Source: Streptomyces sp. HmicA12 (GTDB lineage Bacteria; Actinomycetota; Actinomycetes; Streptomycetales; Streptomycetaceae). From it: a stretch of DNA of 64,000 nucleotides. Under the pieces are notes generated by a model that searched no databases, had not been told where the DNA came from, and worked only from the letters and a program-made list of their open reading frames with translations. A program made the translations under genes and the position numbers. Shown here piece by piece: positions 59,522 to 64,000 of this stretch. The stretch lies in the NCBI RefSeq assembly GCF_000373565.1, contig NZ_KB891831.1, forward strand, positions 311,330 through 375,329. Direction: 5' to 3'. Position 1 is the stretch's first letter. Each line of letters opens with the position of its first letter.

Positions 59522-61240
59522 TCAGTCGGTCGGCCCGTCCTGGCCCGAGCAGCAGCCGGGCGCGGTCACGGCCTCCAGGCGGCAGAAGCACGACGCCTGG
59601 ATCGGTACGTCCGCCAAGGCCGTGGCGATCTTCAACTGCTGGGCCACGATGCGTGCTTCGCCGTCCCGGCCGAGCCGCACCAGGCACTCGTGGAATCCGT
59701 GCAGCGCCCAGACGTTGCCCGGGTGCTGCTGGGCGCGCGGGAGGGTGTCGTCGAGCCCCAGGTCGGCGCGGTAGACGGCCTCGGCCTCCGCGACCCGGCC
59801 CTGTTCGAGCAGGAGCGCGCCGAGCGCGTGCCGGGTCGGCTGCATCCAGCCCCACGGTTCGTCGTAGGGCAGCGTGTCGTCCTTCTCGACGGAGCGGCGC
59901 AGCGCCGCGAACGCCTCGTCGAAGTCCCCCTTGCGGTACGCCAGTTCGCCGTCGAGCATCTCCGCGGCGATCGCGAGCAGGTCGACGCAGGTGTTGTTGA
60001 ACAGCATGCGGGTCTCGGGGACCCGGCCGACCGCCGCACGGAAGAGCTCGCGCTCCGTCTCCGCCTCGTCGAGGTGACCGCCGGCCGCGTGGGCGAGGCC
60101 CCGCGCGTAGTGCAGCATGGCGGTCGTGACGCAGTGCAGCTTGGGGTCGCCGGGCAGGGGCAGGGCGAGCAGGTCGGACCAGCGGCCGAAGCGGACCAGG
60201 GCGTGCACCCGCATCGCGACGAACCCTTCGAGCCAGTCCGCCATGGGCGGGCTCGGAACACGCAACAGCTCCTCGGGCACGGCCTCTTCGAGCTGCCGCA
60301 CCGCGTCCATCGCGTCCTGGTACCGGCCGAGGAACATCGCTCCGTAGATCTTGAAGTGGATGTTGTGGCACCGGTAGAGGGTGTAGAAGTTCAACTCCCC
60401 CGCCCTGGCACGGTACTTCTCGTCGGCCTCGACGGCGCGGGTGTTGTCGACGAGCACGCGCCGGTAGTCGCCGCACAGCACTTCGAGGTGCGAGGGCATG
60501 TGCTGGAGGTGTCCCGCGTCGGGCACCAGGTCCCGCAGCCGGTCACCGGCCGCGAGCGCCTGCTCCGGCGTCGGGGACATCTCCATGAGGTGGATGTAGG
60601 AGTGCAGCAGTCCCGGGTGGTGGGCGCCCGCCTCCGTCGCCATCGCCCGTTCGATGACGTCCTTGGCCTCGACGGTGCGCGCGCCCTGCGCGGGCCTGCC
60701 CGCGTGGATGTCCCACAGTTGCCAGGGGGTGAGGTTCATCAGCGCGTCGGCGTACAGGGCGGCCACGTCGAGGTCGTCGGGGGCGAGCCGGTGGACGTCG
60801 CGCATGCGGTCGGCGTACGCGGCGTTCCACACCGCGCAGTCGTCGGCGGACGCGGCGCCGGCCTGCGGGTAGCGGGCGCGCAGGGCATCGATCAACTCCC
60901 GCTCCACCGGACCGACGTCACTCTCATCGGCTTTGGCGAGGGCCCGCTGCACCGCGGCGTGCGTGCGCTCCACGGTCTGCGCCAGTTCCCGCTCGTCGAA
61001 GAACTCCCAGGGCTTGTTGTAGTTGGGGCCGAGGGCGTAGGCCACGCCCCACTCCGCCATGGCGCACCGGGGGTCGGCCGCGGCCGCTGCCTCGAAGCAG
61101 CGCACCGCTTCCTCGTGGTTGAAGGCGTACGTCCAGTTCAGGCCCCGGTCGAACCAGGTCTGCGCCGCGGTGGAGGACGTGGTCACGGGCCGCGTGTGCC
61201 GCCCGAGGTCGTAGTGGTCGGTGACGACGGTGACATCCAT
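59522..61240 (-). CDS. TPR-repeat protein of unknown role
   Basis: A 572-residue soluble protein with about eight TPR-like helix pairs (e.g. FDRGLNWTYAFNHEEAVRCF; LYRCHNIHFKIYGAMFLGRY; RHALGALLLEQGRVAEAEAV). His-rich patches appear at HHPGLLHSYIHLMEMS and HLQHMPSHLEVL, and the tail has Cys (SCFCRLEAV, GCCSGQDG), so it may bind a metal or cofactor. The ATG at 61240 has a perfect AAGGAGGACAC upstream. It is a conserved actinobacterial/proteobacterial family; I do not know its function. It converges on the FBP gene. Confidence 0.85.
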   Translation of the reverse strand: MDVTVVTDHYDLGRHTRPVTTSSTAAQTWFDRGLNWTYAFNHEEAVRCFEAAAAADPRCAMAEWGVAYALGPNYNKPWEFFDERELAQTVERTHAAVQRALAKADESDVGPVERELIDALRARYPQAGAASADDCAVWNAAYADRMRDVHRLAPDDLDVAALYADALMNLTPWQLWDIHAGRPAQGARTVEAKDVIERAMATEAGAHHPGLLHSYIHLMEMSPTPEQALAAGDRLRDLVPDAGHLQHMPSHLEVLCGDYRRVLVDNTRAVEADEKYRARAGELNFYTLYRCHNIHFKIYGAMFLGRYQDAMDAVRQLEEAVPEELLRVPSPPMADWLEGFVAMRVHALVRFGRWSDLLALPLPGDPKLHCVTTAMLHYARGLAHAAGGHLDEAETERELFRAAVGRVPETRMLFNNTCVDLLAIAAEMLDGELAYRKGDFDEAFAALRRSVEKDDTLPYDEPWGWMQPTRHALGALLLEQGRVAEAEAVYRADLGLDDTLPRAQQHPGNVWALHGFHECLVRLGRDGEARIVAQQLKIATALADVPIQASCFCRLEAVTAPGCCSGQDGPTD

Positions 61241-61317
61241 GTGTCCTCCTTGAGACCGGCGAGCCCGCTCCTGCGCCTGTCTTACCGGTGCGCGGGACCG
61301 CGGGTCCAGTCGACGGT

Positions 61318-61373
61318 CCGCGCGCACCGGAGGTCCGGGGCGCGCGGACGCCGCGGACTTCCGGTGCGCGCGG
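61318..61373 (-). terminator. Strong stem-loop after the tannase-family gene
   Basis: A 19-bp stem with one mismatch (61318-61336 and 61355-61373) and an 18-nt loop begins 11 bp past the stop of the esterase gene. The sequence CCGGTGCGCG occurs a third time just before it. Confidence 0.75.
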
Positions 61374-61383
61374 GCGCCGCGCG

Positions 61384-63111
61384 TCACATCTTGGCTCTGC
61401 TCACCACCCACTTGCCGCCGACCCAGTTGCCTTCCGTCTCGTACCCGGAGCGGAAGGAGCCGAGCCGGTCGAGCGTCAGGCCCGCCTCGGCCGTGGACCG
61501 GACCGGGGTGTAGCTGGACGGGTCGTCGGCCGGGCCGCCCGTGGTGTTCTGCGCGACGTAGGGGAACGCGTACGCGGGGCGCGAGGCGGTGACGTTCCCG
61601 TCCTTGTCCTCGGACGTGGTGAGCAGGCTCTGCGGGGCCTTCCCCTTCGTCACCCAGGCGGTGATCGCGCTCAGCGCGTCGAAGGAGTCCGGGCCCTGGC
61701 CGCCGCCGCAGTGGGCGACGCCGGGCAGCAGGAACAGCCGGGCGAAATCACTGGTGGCCGAGGCGCCGCCCATCTCCTTCTGCACCGCCTTGTAGTACGC
61801 CATGGTGCCGACGGCCGGGATGTGCTGGTCGCCCAGACCGTGCCAGAGGATGAGCTTGCCGCCGGCCTTCTTGAAGGCCCTCAGATCCGGGTCGGTGGCG
61901 TCGTACATGCCCTCGCCGAGCCGCATGACCTTCTTGTAGTAGGCCGCCGTGAACTCGATGTCCTTGTACGTCGCGGTCGGCTGCGGGCTGTCGAAGATCT
62001 GGTAGCGGATCGTCTCCTTGACGAAGTTCATGTCGCCGGTCGTGCCGGTGGCGGTGGTCGGGACGATGACGCCGGGCCAGTTCAGCTCGGAGCCGCGCAG
62101 TTGGTAGCCGGGGTAGAGCAGTCGGCCGTGCTCGTCGGTCGGGCCCGCGTAGATGCGGCGCAGGGTGGTGACCTGGTCGGCGGTCAGGCAGTAGGCGGAC
62201 GCCGTGGACGTCTGCCCGGCCCGGCACCGGATGGACGCCGGGTCCCAGGTGCACTTCAGCGGGTCCGTGATGATGCCGTCGGCGGGCGCGTCACAGCCTT
62301 CGAGGACGGCCTTGTGGAGCGGTGCGAGGTCGGCGGTGGTGAGGGTGGCGGGGCCGCCGTTCAGGAAGACCGACTGCGCGGTCCAGGCGTGCGAGAAGGT
62401 GTTGAGCGCCGTGAAGTTGTTCGCCGGGGCGCCCGCGACGATGCCGTCGAAGTCGTCCGGATAGCGCTGGGCCTCGGTGAGCGCCTGGTGGCCGCCCTGC
62501 GAGCAGCCGTCGAAGTAGGAGTGGGCCGGGGCGCGTCCGTAGTACCGCGCGATGACGGCCTTCGCGGCGAGGGCGAGCTGGTGGTCGGACTTGTAGCCGA
62601 AGTCGGCGCGCAGGGTCGGGTCCGTGGAGAACAGACCGCCGCCCTGGGAGTGCCCCTCGTCGCTGGAGGCGACCGCGAAGGCGCCGTCGGTCAGCGGCAC
62701 GCAGCCGTTGGACGCGGGGGCGCTGCCGGTGTTCACGCTGCCGCACAGCCCGCCGCAGCCGAGTTGCAGATAGTCGGCCTGCCAGCCGGTCTGCGGCAGC
62801 CTCAGCTGGAAGTGGATCTGCGGCGCGATCACGCCCTGGACGTCGCAGTACGCCCAGTCGCCGAGGGAGTTGGCATCGGCGGCGACCTCCTTGGCCGAGC
62901 TGATCTCGAAGGGCGCGCCGGGCGCCGCCGCGGCCAGGTCGAGGCCGGTGACACCGGAGCAGGCCATGGCCGGCGCGATACCGGCGGCAGCGCCGCCGGA
63001 CGCCGGGTCGGCGAGCGCCAGGGTCGAGCCCGCGACGAGCGCGAACACGGCGGCGAGGGACGCCAGAAGCGGGGTTGTTCTGCGCCGGCACCATCTGAGG
63101 AGCGTGGGCAT
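61384..63111 (-). CDS. Secreted tannase/feruloyl esterase
   Basis: A 575-residue secreted esterase. The signal peptide (MPTLLRWCRRRTTPLLASLA, then hydrophobic) ends at ALADPA. The family's Cys-Ser-Asp-His-Cys set is visible: nucleophile in YFDGCSQGGHQALTEAQRYP, Asp in LILWHGLGDQHIPA, and GVAHCGGGQGP. It cleaves ester bonds of gallate or ferulate in plant polymers. Several Cys (GCGGLCGSV; KCTWDPASIRCRAG) should form disulfides. The ATG at 63111 gives the signal peptide; the upstream frame is not coding. It is divergent from an amino-acid permease. Confidence 0.92.
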   Translation of the reverse strand: MPTLLRWCRRRTTPLLASLAAVFALVAGSTLALADPASGGAAAGIAPAMACSGVTGLDLAAAAPGAPFEISSAKEVAADANSLGDWAYCDVQGVIAPQIHFQLRLPQTGWQADYLQLGCGGLCGSVNTGSAPASNGCVPLTDGAFAVASSDEGHSQGGGLFSTDPTLRADFGYKSDHQLALAAKAVIARYYGRAPAHSYFDGCSQGGHQALTEAQRYPDDFDGIVAGAPANNFTALNTFSHAWTAQSVFLNGGPATLTTADLAPLHKAVLEGCDAPADGIITDPLKCTWDPASIRCRAGQTSTASAYCLTADQVTTLRRIYAGPTDEHGRLLYPGYQLRGSELNWPGVIVPTTATGTTGDMNFVKETIRYQIFDSPQPTATYKDIEFTAAYYKKVMRLGEGMYDATDPDLRAFKKAGGKLILWHGLGDQHIPAVGTMAYYKAVQKEMGGASATSDFARLFLLPGVAHCGGGQGPDSFDALSAITAWVTKGKAPQSLLTTSEDKDGNVTASRPAYAFPYVAQNTTGGPADDPSSYTPVRSTAEAGLTLDRLGSFRSGYETEGNWVGGKWVVSRAKM

Positions 63112-63387
63112 GCTCGGTCTCCGATCTGCAACTGCGCGGCCTGTCAGGGGTGTTACGGCGAAGGAACGTAGCTCCGGCCGCTCCCCCACCACAAGGGTGT
63201 CGACGAAATTGTTGACCATTTCCGGCCCCGATCGTTCCGCCGCGGGATCACCTCGGTACACCGCGTGATCGGTGCGTCCGAATAACGAACACTCAACTTT
63301 GATCATCGGACAGTGCCCGCATACTGGGCGGCCCTTGTCTCACATCACGGACCGCTCCGGTCCGGAACGCGCAGAACAGGCACCACC

Positions 63388-64000
63388 TTGACCAGCACCC
63401 CCACACCCGTCGCCGACCGGCCGGCGGACACCACGGAGGCCCCCGCGCCGGAGGCCGGCACCGGCCTCACGCACGGCCTCAAGCAGCGCCATCTCTCGAT
63501 GATCGCCCTCGGTGGCGTCATCGGCGCCGGTCTCTTCGTCGGATCCGGCGCGGGCATCGCGGCCGCGGGCCCCGCCATCGTGCTGCTCTTCGCCGCCGCC
63601 GGCGCCGTCGTCATGCTGATCATGCGGATGCTCGGCGAGATGTCGGCCGCCCGCCCCGCGACCGGGTCGTTCTCGGTGCACGCGGAGAAGGAGCTCGGCG
63701 CCTGGGCCGGGGCCACCTCGGGCTGGACGTACTGGACGATGCTCTGCTGCGGCGTGGCCGCGGAGGCGACGGCGGCCGGGCAGATCATGCACGGCTGGGT
63801 GCCGTTCCTGCCCGCGTACGGCTGGGTCGCCGTCTTCATGGTGTTCTTCTGCGCCAGCAACCTCCTCGCCGTGCGCAACTTCGGCGAGTTCGAGTTCGTC
63901 TTCTCCGCCCTGAAGGTCACCGCGATCTGCGCCTTCCTGGTGCTCGGCGTGCTCGGCATCTGCGGTGTCTTCGGCGACGCTCCCGGCACCTCGAACCTCA
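63388..64000 (+). CDS. Amino-acid permease (APC, GabP/AAT type), 5' part
   Basis: The gene runs off the right edge; 204 codons are present. It starts with TTG at 63388 (no better start fits), followed by ~35 polar residues and then helix 1 with the family signature HLSMIALGGVIGAGLFVGSG, and then GPAIVLLFAAAGAVVMLIMR and MLGEMSAARPATGSFSVHAE. This is the AAT/GabP branch of the APC superfamily. A GABA or other amino-acid symporter is likely. The gab genes 40 kb away are too far for a link. Confidence 0.85.
   Translation, partial: MTSTPTPVADRPADTTEAPAPEAGTGLTHGLKQRHLSMIALGGVIGAGLFVGSGAGIAAAGPAIVLLFAAAGAVVMLIMRMLGEMSAARPATGSFSVHAEKELGAWAGATSGWTYWTMLCCGVAAEATAAGQIMHGWVPFLPAYGWVAVFMVFFCASNLLAVRNFGEFEFVFSALKVTAICAFLVLGVLGICGVFGDAPGTSNL

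Noticed and set aside
63246..63270. GATCAC-N13-GTGATC inverted repeat between the tannase and permease genes
   Set aside because: Arms of 6 bp with a long spacer are common by chance in this composition; no promoter fits it well.

Overview
The window is one continuous piece of a high-GC actinomycete chromosome, almost certainly Streptomyces. The reasons are the very strong G/C third-position bias, a single in-frame TTA codon, actinobacterial families (LAL regulator, S-adenosyl methyltransferase of the PF04672 type, SAV_915-like protein, the tiny ribosomal protein bL37), and many 4-bp ATGA/GTGA gene overlaps. The gene content (SoxR-boxed ABC exporter, gab genes, sugar ABC operon, argG, N-terminally extended GAPDH) resembles, from memory, the SCO7000-SCO7040 part of S. 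coelicolor. I see no insertion sequence, prophage, integrase or CRISPR array.

Layout. 0-3.6 kb: end of a DUF7144 membrane protein, an MFS exporter, an RDD membrane protein coupled to a protein made of nineteen 9-residue repeats, and two STAS proteins that both lack the usual phospho-acceptor serine. 4.3-12.8 kb: a LAL-type LuxR regulator, an ABC exporter behind a textbook SoxR promoter, a Tat-exported GH3 beta-glucosidase, a crotonase and a DUF1330 protein. 12.8-16.5 kb: two FAD oxidoreductases coupled to the stump of a glycerol-type FGGY kinase, then a methyltransferase gene broken by one TAA codon. 16.6-21 kb: small genes including bL37, an L,D-transpeptidase lipoprotein, and a coupled pair of cupin-fold proteins, the first with a bldA-type TTA codon.

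21-30.4 kb: gabT and gabD (GABA to succinate), a ROK regulator, and a sugar ABC operon (binding protein, two permeases) ending in two Gfo/Idh/MocA dehydrogenases. 30.8-41 kb: MscS channel, APH-like kinase, PAS/SpoIIE phosphatase, hemerythrin, tRNA-Pro(GGG), DUF309, an MFS exporter with a C-terminal winged-helix-like tail, TauE/SafE, and argG with an ARG-box-like promoter. 40.6-44.3 kb: an acyl-CoA ligase / SDR / thiolase operon with a palindrome over its promoter.

44.5-53.7 kb: a two-component pair, a NACHT NTPase (candidate anti-phage NLR-like protein), and a sulfonate/nitrate-type ABC operon with a clear promoter. 53.8-64 kb: a LysA-like decarboxylase coupled to a SAV_915-like protein, an N-terminally extended GAPDH, a TetR/SGNH-hydrolase operon that shares a symmetric operator-promoter with a divergent FBP zinc-finger gene, a TPR protein, a secreted tannase/feruloyl esterase, and the start of an amino-acid permease. 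A ~95-bp fold-back repeat recurs at 22.5 and 30.5 kb (opposite orientations) with a half copy at 40.6 kb.
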